Source: Azophilus sp963663395
GTDB taxonomy: Bacteria > Pseudomonadota > Gammaproteobacteria > Pseudomonadales > Azotimanducaceae
Direction: 5' to 3'
Length of the DNA stretch: 64,000 nucleotides
NCBI GenBank assembly: GCA_963663395.1
Contig: OY760226.1
Coordinates: 4,712,001 to 4,776,000 of the forward strand
This document shows, one piece after another, positions 43,970 through 52,769 of this stretch. Position numbers and translations under genes: made by a program. A model generated the notes under the pieces. It saw nothing but the letters and a program-made list of their open reading frames with translations. It did no database searches and was not told where the DNA came from. Position 1 is the stretch's first letter. Each line of letters opens with the position of its first letter.

Positions 43970-45160
43970 CTACCCGCGCGAAGGAAGCCGTACCTCCGCC
44001 TTGGCGGTCTGGAAGACATGCCCGTTGTTGGTTGTCATTGAAAGCTCAAGATCAACCAGACAGTCTCCGTCCTCGATTCGTCTTCCCGCAACGGTTCCGT
44101 CGATGGTAAGCACCTCTCCATGAAAGACGCAGCCGTCCACCCAGACATCGATCTTTTTCAAAAAGCCGTCGTCGCCCATCCAGTTGGTGATGCTGTGGCC
44201 CAGCGAACATTCAAGGCCCAGCCCGAATGCCTGCGCGTATGGCGACCCGCCTGTCGCCTGGGCCACGGCGTCACTCAGACGCCAGTCGATGATATGGTGC
44301 GTTTCGCCCGTTTCCGGGTCGCGAGGCATTCGGGCCGCATCGTTTTTGATACGCCCCCATTTGACCGCGTAGGCCGACATGTAACCGGTATTGCCGATAT
44401 ACGCGACCGCATCGGAAATGTCGTAAGGGCCATTGACCATCGTCGGCAGCGTGTCACCGACTGCAACGTCTTCCCAGTATCGGGGTTCTTTTCCCCGTCG
44501 CCGCTTGCCGGCCAGCTCGTCCTCGTAGCCCTGATGAATCGCATTGAGGTCCTCCTGGCTGAATCTTTGCCGCTCCCGGCCCTCATACAATGCTTTGCGG
44601 GACTCACCGATCTTGTCCGGCGGGGTCGCGATGAACAGTGCTCTCGAAATCTGGTGGCTGATCGGTTCCTCGTTCTGGTCGATGCTGGTGCGCTGGGCGG
44701 TTTGACGAAACTTTCGAAACGGTTCGCCGGGAACGGTAATTTCTTCGAAACCGATAAACTCATCAATTGCATCGACGATGTCGCCGGGGCGATACGGCCT
44801 GAAGTAGGCGCGCGTCAGCGGCTCGCCGCCGCCGAGCCAACCGTTGTAGCCGGGCACCGGGCACGGAGGGGGCTGGTAGGGCCCTTCGGCGATCCGGGTT
44901 TCGAAGTAAGGTGGCGCAATCAGCCCCCCCCAACGCGTGGACTTCGCATATTCCGGATCCGTGTAGAGCGGATTCGGGTTGCCGATTCCGGCGCAGAAGA
45001 TTCGGATCAGATCTTCCGTTACTTCGCGGTAGCAAAGAGGGAAACTGAACACATTCTGGTGTTCACGAGGCGCCGGCGCGCGGCGCCCCTTGATCTTTTC
45101 CATTCCGACCACGTATTCGTCGATGGTTCTGTGCCACTGGTCTGCGTTCATTTTCTGCAT
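43970..45160 (-). CDS. Two-domain MaoC/FAS1-like hydratase, paralog 2
   Basis: A 396-residue paralog of the product of 41184, with EVTEDLIRIFCAGIGNPNPL and WGGLIAPPYFE identical or nearly so and the C-terminal ECSLGHSITNWMGDDGFLKKID conserved. ATG 45160 has GGAG seven bases upstream. The two genes lie in opposite orientation around an MFS gene. They may act on successive or stereoisomeric enoyl-CoA substrates, or form a heteromer; this is inference. Confidence 0.82.
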   Translation of the reverse strand: MQKMNADQWHRTIDEYVVGMEKIKGRRAPAPREHQNVFSFPLCYREVTEDLIRIFCAGIGNPNPLYTDPEYAKSTRWGGLIAPPYFETRIAEGPYQPPPCPVPGYNGWLGGGEPLTRAYFRPYRPGDIVDAIDEFIGFEEITVPGEPFRKFRQTAQRTSIDQNEEPISHQISRALFIATPPDKIGESRKALYEGRERQRFSQEDLNAIHQGYEDELAGKRRRGKEPRYWEDVAVGDTLPTMVNGPYDISDAVAYIGNTGYMSAYAVKWGRIKNDAARMPRDPETGETHHIIDWRLSDAVAQATGGSPYAQAFGLGLECSLGHSITNWMGDDGFLKKIDVWVDGCVFHGEVLTIDGTVAGRRIEDGDCLVDLELSMTTNNGHVFQTAKAEVRLPSRG

Positions 45161-45203
45161 CGGGTACTCCTGTTCGTCGAACCACTTATTGCGAGTGCCT
45201 CCG

Positions 45204-45554
45204 CTAACCCATCGGGAGGTCGATCATCAGGGAACTCTCCAGGACGATTCTGCCCGTGCTCCCGACGGCGGCGCCCATTTTCCGGACTTCCGGGTCACTC
45301 TCGATTCTTGCCATGTTTGCTGCGTACTCGGACAGACTCGGATGCTCGATTACATTCAGAACGTTAGATCGGTTCGGGCCGACAAACGTCGCCCAGAAGC
45401 GCGGCTTTATGCTTGGGGTCAATTCCTTCAAGTGTTGAGCCAATTCCCGATTGCGCTGCACGTACTCCATGAGCCGGCTCTCGGGTATATCGACGCGAAC
45501 CAACTCAATTACCGGCTGGGCCTTGCCTTCGAACGCTTTTTGATCACCTGACAT
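45204..45554 (-). CDS. EthD/NIPSNAP-like dimeric alpha-beta barrel protein
   Basis: A 116-residue protein with the pattern of small ferredoxin-like barrels: VIELVRVDIPESRLMEYVQRN, FWATFVGPNRSNVLNVIEH and SLSEYAANMARIESDPEVRKM. Start ATG 45554 has GGGAG seven bases upstream. It precedes MaoC-type paralog 2 by 43 bp on the same strand, so it is likely co-transcribed. Proteins of this type serve as monooxygenases, isomerases or accessory factors in degradation pathways. Confidence 0.7.
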   Translation of the reverse strand: MSGDQKAFEGKAQPVIELVRVDIPESRLMEYVQRNRELAQHLKELTPSIKPRFWATFVGPNRSNVLNVIEHPSLSEYAANMARIESDPEVRKMGAAVGSTGRIVLESSLMIDLPMG

Positions 45555-45793
45555 ATCTGAACTCCCTTGATTCGGGCGCTTGATTGAGTGCGGCACGGCC
45601 GCCTGTGCGCCAATTCACTTAATGCAATAGCCGACGCAACTCACCATTGAGGATGCAACGGCACTTGCGGCCTGATTGAATCGAAATCGAGATGACTCGC
45701 CCGACCTCCAACGTCATGCTCTGTGTCAGCCACAACGGCGGCTGTTATCGCACACCGCGACCTGTGGCAGGAAACCACTGTTCTTCTGTTAGA

Positions 45794-48085
45794 TCAATTG
45801 GCACCGTTGAAGTGATAGGCGACTTCGACCCCGTAGGTTCTGGGTTTCGCGACGTTGCCCACTGCCACCGCACCGAGCAACGTGCTTTCAACAAACATGT
45901 TGGTGATGTAGTCCTCGTTGCCGAGGTTCCTGCCGAACAGCGAAATACTCCAGTGTTCGTCGGAACTCATGTAGATGGCGTGCAGATTCAGCGTGTGCCA
46001 GCTTGCCTGCCGGATCGATTCACGATTGAACGCATTGAAGTACATCTCGTCCTGCCAGTGGAATTCCGGGCGAATGGTCAGGCGCCCGGCAGCGAGATTG
46101 AAACTGATATCCGCGCCTAGCGTGAGTTCCCAATTGGGGGCGCGTGGCAGCTTGTTTCCTTCGAGATCCTCAGGCGGAGGCGGCGGCCCGGGTGCCGTGA
46201 GGGACGGATCGAATGCCGAAAATTCATCGAACTGTGCATCCAGATAAGCGATTGACGCATCCAGCCGGAAATTGTCTGAAAGCAGGCCGGCAGCACTGAT
46301 TTCGATTCCCTCAATGGACGACTTCGCGGCGTTGTCGATGGCGATGGTGGTTTGCCCCACCGTAAACACCTGCATGCCCTTGTAGTTCGAAGTGAACACG
46401 GCGGCATTCAGCTGCAGCCGCTCGTCGAACAACCGGTTCTTGGCGCCGAATTCCAGTGTAAAGATCTTTTCGGGACCGAATATGGTCCCGAAATCATTGT
46501 TGGCGCCACCGCTTTTGAAGCCCTTTGAGTAGCTGACATAGAACATGCTGTCTTCGGATTGGTCATAGCGCAGGGCAACTTTTCCGGTGGGCTCTTTCCA
46601 GCTTTCCTTGTAGGTCCACATTTGAGGGAATCCGCGCAAGGGCGTCCTGGTTGCGGGGTCCCACAAGAGACGGCCGGTGTTTCCACCGTCCTTTTCATCG
46701 TGGGTGTAGCGAATACCCAGGGTACCGGTAAGGCGGTCGGTAAACGCGTAGTCAATCTGGCCGTAGGCCGCGCTCGATTTGGTGTTGTTGATGTTCGGGT
46801 CGGTAACCGTGGCGCCTGTGAATGGCGGCCTGCCGGCCAATACTGCCCATCTTGTAACGTTGAGAAAATTGATGAAGCGAAAGTCATCAACGTCTTCTTC
46901 GTAATAGTACAAGCCGAAAATCCACTGGAGCGGCCCGTCTCCGAGGGATGTCAGGGTGATTTCCTGGGAAAACTGCTTTGAAACCTGGCTGGCATTTCTG
47001 TAGTAAAGCGGTAGTTCCGAGCCATCGCCGTCGCGCTCGATGAACGAGTCATCCTCGATCCATGCCGTTGTGGATTTGAAGTTGAACGCGCTGGTATCCC
47101 AGCTGAATTCCAGGCTGCCACCGAAGATTGTATGGTCCCGGCTTCCCATGTGGTCGAAGCGGACTTCGTGCGGGTCGTCGGGAATCGGTAATGCACCCCC
47201 TTCAACGATTGAATAAGCCCCTGGAAGCAGGTGGGGCGCTCCGAATACGCCCGGCCGTATGGGTATGACGCCCACCAGGGCGTATCGCGGATAATTCTCG
47301 GTGATGATGGCGCTTGTACCCACCCCGCCGGCGTTCCAATAGAATCCCCGCGCCAGCAACTCGATATTGTCACTGATGTCGAACAGCAATTGGCCGCGTA
47401 CGGTGACGTTGTCTATGTCATTGCTGTCGGCGCCCCCGGGGACCAGATTTTTCAGGTAGCCGTCTGCTTCTTCGTAGGTCGCGGTGATGCGGGCGGCCAC
47501 CGAATCGCCAAGAGGAGCGTTCAGGATGCCCCGGAATCGTCTGCGATCGAAATTGCCGGCCAGAGCCGAGGCCGAGATTTCAGTTTCTTCGTGTGGTTTT
47601 TTGTTGATGATATTGATCGCGCCGCCCACGGCGTTCCGTCCGTACAAGGTACCCTGCGGCCCACGCAGGACCTCGACCCGCTCGACATCGTAAAAGTCCG
47701 CCAGGCTGGCCGAAGCGCGGCCGAAATAAATGCCGTTCTGGTAAATGGCGACACCGGTTTCGCCGTAAGCGGGCAAGACCTCCGTGCCGATCCCGCGGAT
47801 GGTCACAATGGCGTGGGTGCCCGCATTGGCGGCCATCGAGAACTGCAGATTCGGTGTGATGTTCTGCAGGTCGGAAATCGTTGAAACGTCGCTCTTATCC
47901 AGACGATCCTGGTCAAAAGCGGATATGGACAATGGAATGTCCTGTATGTCGACCGCGCGCCTCTCCGCGGTGACGATGATCTCCTCTAAGGTGTCGCTTT
48001 CAGCATTGACGCCGGCCGCGAACGTAAACAGGAGAAAGCCCACGATTGCCCGTCGAAACGGCAGGCTCCTGAACGAATCCCTCAT
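45794..48085 (-). CDS. TonB-dependent outer-membrane receptor 2
   Basis: A 763-residue receptor. Signal peptide (RRAIVGFLLFTFAAGVNA), TonB-box-like region LEEIIVTAERRAVDIQDIPLS, plug with VTIRGIGTEVLPAYGETGVAIYQNG and VEVLRGPQGTLYGRNAVGGAINI, and a barrel ending TYGVEVAYHFNGAN with a C-terminal motif near to aromatic. This is the subfamily often linked to sterol-like or aromatic compound uptake in marine Gammaproteobacteria. GGGAGGGAGA lies before the ATG and a good promoter lies at 48129-48157. Confidence 0.92.
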   Translation of the reverse strand: MRDSFRSLPFRRAIVGFLLFTFAAGVNAESDTLEEIIVTAERRAVDIQDIPLSISAFDQDRLDKSDVSTISDLQNITPNLQFSMAANAGTHAIVTIRGIGTEVLPAYGETGVAIYQNGIYFGRASASLADFYDVERVEVLRGPQGTLYGRNAVGGAINIINKKPHEETEISASALAGNFDRRRFRGILNAPLGDSVAARITATYEEADGYLKNLVPGGADSNDIDNVTVRGQLLFDISDNIELLARGFYWNAGGVGTSAIITENYPRYALVGVIPIRPGVFGAPHLLPGAYSIVEGGALPIPDDPHEVRFDHMGSRDHTIFGGSLEFSWDTSAFNFKSTTAWIEDDSFIERDGDGSELPLYYRNASQVSKQFSQEITLTSLGDGPLQWIFGLYYYEEDVDDFRFINFLNVTRWAVLAGRPPFTGATVTDPNINNTKSSAAYGQIDYAFTDRLTGTLGIRYTHDEKDGGNTGRLLWDPATRTPLRGFPQMWTYKESWKEPTGKVALRYDQSEDSMFYVSYSKGFKSGGANNDFGTIFGPEKIFTLEFGAKNRLFDERLQLNAAVFTSNYKGMQVFTVGQTTIAIDNAAKSSIEGIEISAAGLLSDNFRLDASIAYLDAQFDEFSAFDPSLTAPGPPPPPEDLEGNKLPRAPNWELTLGADISFNLAAGRLTIRPEFHWQDEMYFNAFNRESIRQASWHTLNLHAIYMSSDEHWSISLFGRNLGNEDYITNMFVESTLLGAVAVGNVAKPRTYGVEVAYHFNGAN

Positions 48086-48128
48086 TTGTCTCCCTCCCAG
48101 ACGATCGGAACGATATCGGCCTTAAGTG

Positions 48129-48157
48129 AAGATAGATCATTTCTGAGGATTGTTCAA
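48129..48157 (-). promoter_or_regulatory. Predicted sigma-70 promoter of receptor 2
   Basis: On the minus strand TTGAAC (48157-48152) and TATCTT (48134-48129) are separated by exactly 17 bases, 43 bases upstream of the receptor start and followed by a good ribosome site. Good match to the consensus in a GC-rich genome. Confidence 0.5.
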
Positions 48158-48311
48158 TCAATACGCCTGTCCGGTGCCCGCGCCCGTCCGTACAGGCCCC
48201 AATCAAGCCTCTCGAACTCGAGTCGTACTTGCCTCCAGGCACGTTGCGGATGGTTGCTCTTCCCGTGCACCCTGGGCGACCCCACAACCGGGGCAGGCTC
48301 GAATGACGTAG

Positions 48312-49397
48312 CTAGGGTGCGGCGCCATCCATCCGCGGATCGAAACCCAGTTGCTCGCCCAGCTTGCTACGGATTTCCTGTGAGGCATCCTCGATGGGTA
48401 CCCCCGCCGAGTCGGCTGCCCGGGTGTTGAGCTGAAACATCGCCGTGACCGCCGCTGCGTCCACGACACCGGCTTCGCCGATGGCCTCGGTCAGCGCAGC
48501 ACGCGCCGGACCGGTCAGCGCCGGGTCGCGCCGCATTGCGGCATCGACGAATGCAAGGAACGCGTGGCCGTGCTGCACGCCGCCATCGCCTGCCCCGCTG
48601 CGGACTACGTCGATGTTTACCTCGCTGCCTGCCTGCTTGCCGCCCACACGGAGCAGCCCCACATGGGCGGTGGCTCAGTAGAAGCAGTCGTTGTGCATCG
48701 AAACGCGCGATGCCAGCAACTCCATCTGCATCTTGTTGATCGCATAGTCGTGATCGGCGTCCGTGTACAGCGGCACCTGCTCGTAGGGGATGTAGTGGGA
48801 GGCCATCAACTGGTTGGCGACCCGCGTCGCATCGGGCACCAACGAGAAAGCGCGGTGCACGATGGGCACCCGAAAGCGGGTGTCGTAAAGATCCGTGTAG
48901 TCGTCCGCGAGGGCGTCCGAGGCGATGGTGGGCACGTAGGTGTCTCCCGGCGCTGCGGTGCGAGGCCGCTGCCGGGTGGGTTCGCCCGGCACCGGATCGG
49001 GCAGCGGCCGGAGCGGCAACCCCAGCGCGGCATGGAATGTGTCGACCACCGTCACGGCGCTGACCAGCCCGGCGATTTCGACGTACTCGGTGTCTTCCAG
49101 GCCGCCGGCGAGCAGTTCCCGCACCCACGACCGGGTGATGCGGCCGGGGTCGGTAACGAGCTTGTGGATGAGTTCGACTCGGGCCGTTGACATGTGGTGG
49201 CTGACGGTTTCGTGATGGCCCTCGATCGCGCCTGGTGACAACGAGGTCTTGCGCTGCCGGCACAACGGGCAGTTGTCTGCAGCACGAAGCTCGCAAGCCA
49301 CCGCGATGCGCTCGATGCCCGTCAACCAGGCTCCCGGCGCAGCCAGTTGCTGCCAGACGTGGTCATGGGAGGCAGTCAGGTCGGCTCGGATTCGCAT
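48312..49397 (-). CDS. AhpD-like two-CxxC family protein with in-frame UGA (probable selenoprotein 2)
   Basis: From ATG 49397 the frame runs 240 codons to Cys-Phe-Tyr, meets TGA at 48675-48677 and stays open for 120 more codons, total 361 residues with Sec241. The site reads Glu226 ... Cys238-Phe-Tyr-Sec241-Ala-Thr-Ala-His245, with AhpD spacing. An N-terminal CxxC (Cys43-Pro-Leu-Cys46) aligns with the CAAC of the gene at 15303, and ELLASRVSMHND aligns with its ELLAGRVSSLSD. The sequence after the UGA (FLAFVDAAMRRD, GEAGVVDAAAVTAMFQLN) is homologous to the same region of that gene. A 31-nt hairpin follows the UGA. Loss of the UGA-encoded residue would remove the resolving/attacking chalcogen, so readthrough is likely essential. 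Probably a peroxidase or reductase of unknown substrate. Upstream of receptor 2 on the same strand by 226 bp. Confidence 0.85.
48640..48670 (-). promoter_or_regulatory. Candidate bacterial SECIS hairpin 2
   Basis: Starting four bases after the UGA, arm CCGCCCAU pairs with GUGGGCGG (eight pairs, one U-G), a 2x2 internal loop GU/GU follows, then GGGG pairs with CUCC (one G-U) around a loop CUG. The loop begins 18 bases after the UGA and contains a G. Stronger than the hairpin in the paralog and similar in placement, despite different sequence. Confidence 0.75.
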
Positions 49398-49800
49398 AGT
49401 AGTCGGAACCCCTTATGGTCAAGAAACCAATCGAGAAATTGATACCAGGTACGTGGGTATCAGCGGCCCTCAACAGGCATCTTGAACTGATCCGGTACAA
49501 CCATATCTTGTGCCAAGTAAGGTCAAATGGATACCCCACACATGCTGCCGGAATCCGGCGCCACTGTGTCCTGAAACCCGGAGGGGATGCCTCATCGAGA
49601 CTCGGGGAGGTCTTCTTTACGCGTCGCATTGTCGGATTCGCCGCGTGCAAAGGTTCGCCGGATGGCCCGTCGGTTTGCCGGGCGGGACAAATCTACCCAT
49701 GGTAATTTGATGGGATGTCCAGCCACCCACCAGCGCCGCAAAGTAAGGCGACGCCAACCCGTCGACCCGGAAGACCGGCCGGGCGCACGGCCGACCTGTT
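49398..49800. other. Gene-free stretch of about 400 bp
   Basis: Divergent gap between selenoprotein gene 2 and the GPH transporter. The open frames here show no family features. It should hold promoters for both genes; no strong consensus is seen. Confidence 0.4.
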
Positions 49801-51213
49801 GTGCTCCGGGGAAAGAGCCTGAAACGGTACCCCACCGGGCACCTGAACCTCAGGGACAGTGTGCTGTTCATACTCGGTGCGCCCGGGTGGCAGATCACGG
49901 CGACGATCGTCGTGTCCATCGGAATCTACTTTTACCTGCCGCCGGAAGGCGCGGGGCTCGAGGTGCAGGTATCTGAAGAGATTTTCTTCGGCGTGCTGAC
50001 GGCCTATGGATTGGCACGGTTGATCGGCGGCGTTGTCGACTCACTGGCCGACCCGCTGGTCGGCCACTACTCCGACCGTTCCCGTTCGGGGTTCGGCCGG
50101 CGCAAGATTTTCCTGGCTTTCGGGCTCGTTCCGATGGCAGTGACCCCTGCGCTGCTCTTCTTTCCGCCCGGCGAGCCCGGCACGCACGGCGTGTTCATCT
50201 ACCTGACCGTGCTGTTGAGCCTCTACTACATCTTTTTCACGGTTTACGTGGCGCCCTACAACGCGCTGGTTCCGGAACTGGCGAACACCGAAGCGGAACG
50301 GGTGGAACTGACGCGCCTGCGCTCGGCGATCGGGGGGCCGATCGCCATGGCCTACGGCATTCTGTGGCTGGCCGGCATCAAGTTGTTCCGGGAACTGGGC
50401 ATGGATGCGAATACCGCGGTCCAGGTGGTTGTCGTCATCTCCTGCATCGTTTCCTTCGTGTTCTGCATGTGTCCCCTTTTCGTGGTGCAGGAAAGGGAGA
50501 TGAACTACAAGCCGAGTTCCATGAACATGAACAGGGCGCTTGCAACAACGCTGAACAACGGGCCCTTTCTCACCTACCTGTTCGCGCAGATGATATTCAT
50601 CCTGGGCATCACCATGAGCGGCCCGGCGATTCCGTACTTCGCCCGCGTGATCCTGGGCCGCGACGAGGGCTTTGCGGCGATTCTTTCGCTGACCATGCTG
50701 CCCGGCATATTGGTCGGCTTCGTGTTCATCCAGCATGTGGTCGACCGGATGGGCACCAAGATGACGCTGGTCATCTCCATCCTGATCCTTGGGATTGCCC
50801 ACGTACCCTACGGGCTGTTGACGCCGAGCGCCCCGGGTGACGGTCATGACCTCATGAACATGACCGTGGTGCTGGGGCTGTCCGCCTTCAAAGGGCTGGC
50901 GATTGCCGGGATCATGATCCTGCCAACGGTCATCCTGGGCCAGTTGATCGATCTCGACCAAGCGCGCACGGGCACCGGCCGTGCAGCCATGTATTACGGT
51001 GTTCAAGGTCTGATGACCAAGTGGGTTTACGCCGCCTCGGCGGCTGTGATGAGCTATCTGCTGTCGGCCTATGGAAGAAGCGCGGCCGAGCCGCTGGGGG
51101 TGCTGCTGATCGGGCCGTTTGCCGGTGGGTTGTGCCTGATTGCCGCCGGCTTCTACGCCTGCTATCCGGAAAAGCGGGTTCGCGCGGAAGCGCGTGGGCT
51201 AATTGATACCTGA
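49801..51213 (+). CDS. GPH-family sugar/organic cation symporter
   Basis: A 470-residue transporter of the melibiose-type glycoside-pentoside-hexuronide group. It has GAPGWQITATIVVSIGIYFYLP, the signature DSLADPLVGHYSDRSRSGFGRRKIF (loop 2-3), YVAPYNALVPELANTEAERVELTRLRS and about 12 helices. GTG 49801 is the likely start. GPH relatives in proteobacteria also carry non-sugar organic acids and steroid-like compounds, so the substrate is open. A fragment of a related gene lies at 37664. Confidence 0.88.
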   Translation: MLRGKSLKRYPTGHLNLRDSVLFILGAPGWQITATIVVSIGIYFYLPPEGAGLEVQVSEEIFFGVLTAYGLARLIGGVVDSLADPLVGHYSDRSRSGFGRRKIFLAFGLVPMAVTPALLFFPPGEPGTHGVFIYLTVLLSLYYIFFTVYVAPYNALVPELANTEAERVELTRLRSAIGGPIAMAYGILWLAGIKLFRELGMDANTAVQVVVVISCIVSFVFCMCPLFVVQEREMNYKPSSMNMNRALATTLNNGPFLTYLFAQMIFILGITMSGPAIPYFARVILGRDEGFAAILSLTMLPGILVGFVFIQHVVDRMGTKMTLVISILILGIAHVPYGLLTPSAPGDGHDLMNMTVVLGLSAFKGLAIAGIMILPTVILGQLIDLDQARTGTGRAAMYYGVQGLMTKWVYAASAAVMSYLLSAYGRSAAEPLGVLLIGPFAGGLCLIAAGFYACYPEKRVRAEARGLIDT

Positions 51214-51298
51214 ACGGGAAGTCGTAACAGTCAACCGGAGAAGTTGCGCGATCGTTCCCGGAAGGGCAGAGCGGGATTGTGCCATCCAGGAAGCCGAG

Positions 51299-52273
51299 CT
51301 AGCGACTTGAGTTGAACACGTCGTCAAGCGTTGGCGCCTCGAGTACGTTGTCGGCCCAGGTTTCAAGATCAGCAGCAGACGCTTGCTCCAGCCTTGCGGC
51401 GACTGCGGGCGACAGGAGCCCGAATCGCCGCTTGAGCAGTCTTTCGAGGACCACACGCTCCCCCTCGACGCGACCCTGCTGCATACCCTGCTGCATGCCC
51501 TGTTCCATGCCCTGCTGCATACCCTGCTCCATGCCCTGCTCCATGCCCCGCTGCATACCTTCTTCGCGGGCCCTCGAGATAACTCCTGCCATGGTGGAAC
51601 TGTCCTCGCGATACTGCCGTTGATAGCGCCGGTACTCATTTTCGGTGAGGCCGGCGTAGATGTCGATGAATTCGATGTATTTGGCCCGCTTGTCGCTGTC
51701 CCGCTCCAGAGCCAGCAACCCTCGGATCGCCTCGGCGTAGACCTCGACCTTTCGGTCTTCCGAGCTTCGCATGTTCGGCAGGTTGACCCGCGCCACCAGG
51801 TTGTCACTGTGCTGCCAGCGCTCGGTGGGAATCTCCTTGAGCTTGCAGGCGAGAGTGTCGAACGCCAGGTAACGGCGGCGCTCGGTGCCCAGGGTAAGCG
51901 ATGCGGGGGCTCCCTCGGCGGCCCGCAAAAAGATCGCGACCGGCACCACGCGGTTGGTCTCGAACAGTTCGGCGAGGTCGAGGCAGTAGTGCGCCAGCCG
52001 GTGCAGGGAGAAGCGCCGCCAGTCGGTTTCTTCTTCGAGCACGAACAGAACCGCCTCACGTCGGCCGTTGGCCCACTCCACCAGCAGCGGTACGTCCAGC
52101 TCCCGAAAGCGATTGCCCAGACGTTCCTTGAGTTGTTCCTGTCGCGCCGGGACGATGCGCACCGGGTCATCGGGTGCGGGCGCCTCTTCCGAGGCGAAGA
52201 ACGCCAGGGCATCAAGCGGATAATCGAGAATCAGATTCTTGAAGTTCTGGTCGTGGCTGACAGATTTCGCCAT
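51299..52273 (-). CDS. Rpn-like/DUF4351 protein with Gly-Met-x-Gln tetrapeptide repeats
   Basis: A 324-residue protein of the transposase/Rpn-related PD-(D/E)XK group: SHDQNFKNLILDYPLDALAFF, VPLLVEWANGRREAVLFVLEEET and FSLHRLAHYCLDLAELFE carry the acidic core. Residues 238-271 are about eight tetrapeptide repeats of the type QGME/QGMQ, probably coiled-coil-like. Residues 272-324 match DUF4351. Start ATG 52273 is preferred to the longer frame from 52327. Rpn proteins promote recombination or cut DNA; the function here is not known. Confidence 0.72.
   Translation of the reverse strand: MAKSVSHDQNFKNLILDYPLDALAFFASEEAPAPDDPVRIVPARQEQLKERLGNRFRELDVPLLVEWANGRREAVLFVLEEETDWRRFSLHRLAHYCLDLAELFETNRVVPVAIFLRAAEGAPASLTLGTERRRYLAFDTLACKLKEIPTERWQHSDNLVARVNLPNMRSSEDRKVEVYAEAIRGLLALERDSDKRAKYIEFIDIYAGLTENEYRRYQRQYREDSSTMAGVISRAREEGMQRGMEQGMEQGMQQGMEQGMQQGMQQGRVEGERVVLERLLKRRFGLLSPAVAARLEQASAADLETWADNVLEAPTLDDVFNSSR
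51461..51562 (-). repeat. Tandem 12-bp repeat coding for QGMx units
   Basis: A perfect-to-near-perfect 12-base period (complement of variants of CCCTGCTGCATG) inside the Rpn-like gene, encoding repeats of Glu/Gln-Gln-Gly-Met. Such tracts change copy number by slippage, but since the unit is 12 bases they keep the reading frame. Confidence 0.7.
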
Positions 52274-52604
52274 GTGCCGCGCCCGGTAGTTGCTTTGCCA
52301 CAGGGTCACGCAAGTGCCAGCGCACACGCTACGGGCAAAGGCTGAAAAGATCGTGGGCGATTTGCCCCGGCCGGGCTACCATCCTTTCGCCCTCAATTCC
52401 TCCATCAACCGAGCCAGCGGCGGCTTGAACGATGCTGATCCCCCACTGAGCCGGTTCTTGAGAAGGCGAGAAGTCGATTGCGTAGTCACGCGCGCACGTA
52501 GCGCGCAAGCCGCTACCCACTTTCTGGTTCCAGTGATAACTGAAGTGACTTTTGGCCTCGAAATGGCCAAAAATATACATATTATTCAATGAGTTAAATT
52601 ATTT

Positions 52605-52695
52605 TGGCGGAGAGGGTGGGATTCGAACCCACGGATCCCGTGAGAGATCACCTGATTTCGAGTCAGGCCCGTTCGGCCAACTCCGGCACCTCTCC
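52605..52695 (-). tRNA. tRNA-Ser (anticodon CGA)
   Basis: 91 bases with encoded CCA. Acceptor arm GGAGAGG/CCTCTCC, D arm with TTGGC, anticodon stem CCTGA/TCAGG with loop CTCGAAA (anticodon CGA, reads UCG), a long class II variable arm (GATCTCTCACGGGATC) and T arm GTGGGTTCGAATCCCAC. Discriminator G73, as in serine tRNAs. Confidence 0.97.
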
Positions 52696-52769
52696 GATGC
52701 GGAACGGACGCAGAAGCATATCACGCGAATGCCAGCCCGCAGGCCCACCGCGGACCGGTTGCGGCCAGG

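Noticed and set aside
48312..48662. Treating the part after UGA of the second paralog as a separate 116-residue gene
   Set aside because: Same reasons; the frame is identical and the SECIS-like hairpin overlaps the proposed GTG start.
51461..51562. CRISPR-like repeats
   Set aside because: The repeat is a 12-bp in-frame coding tract without spacers.
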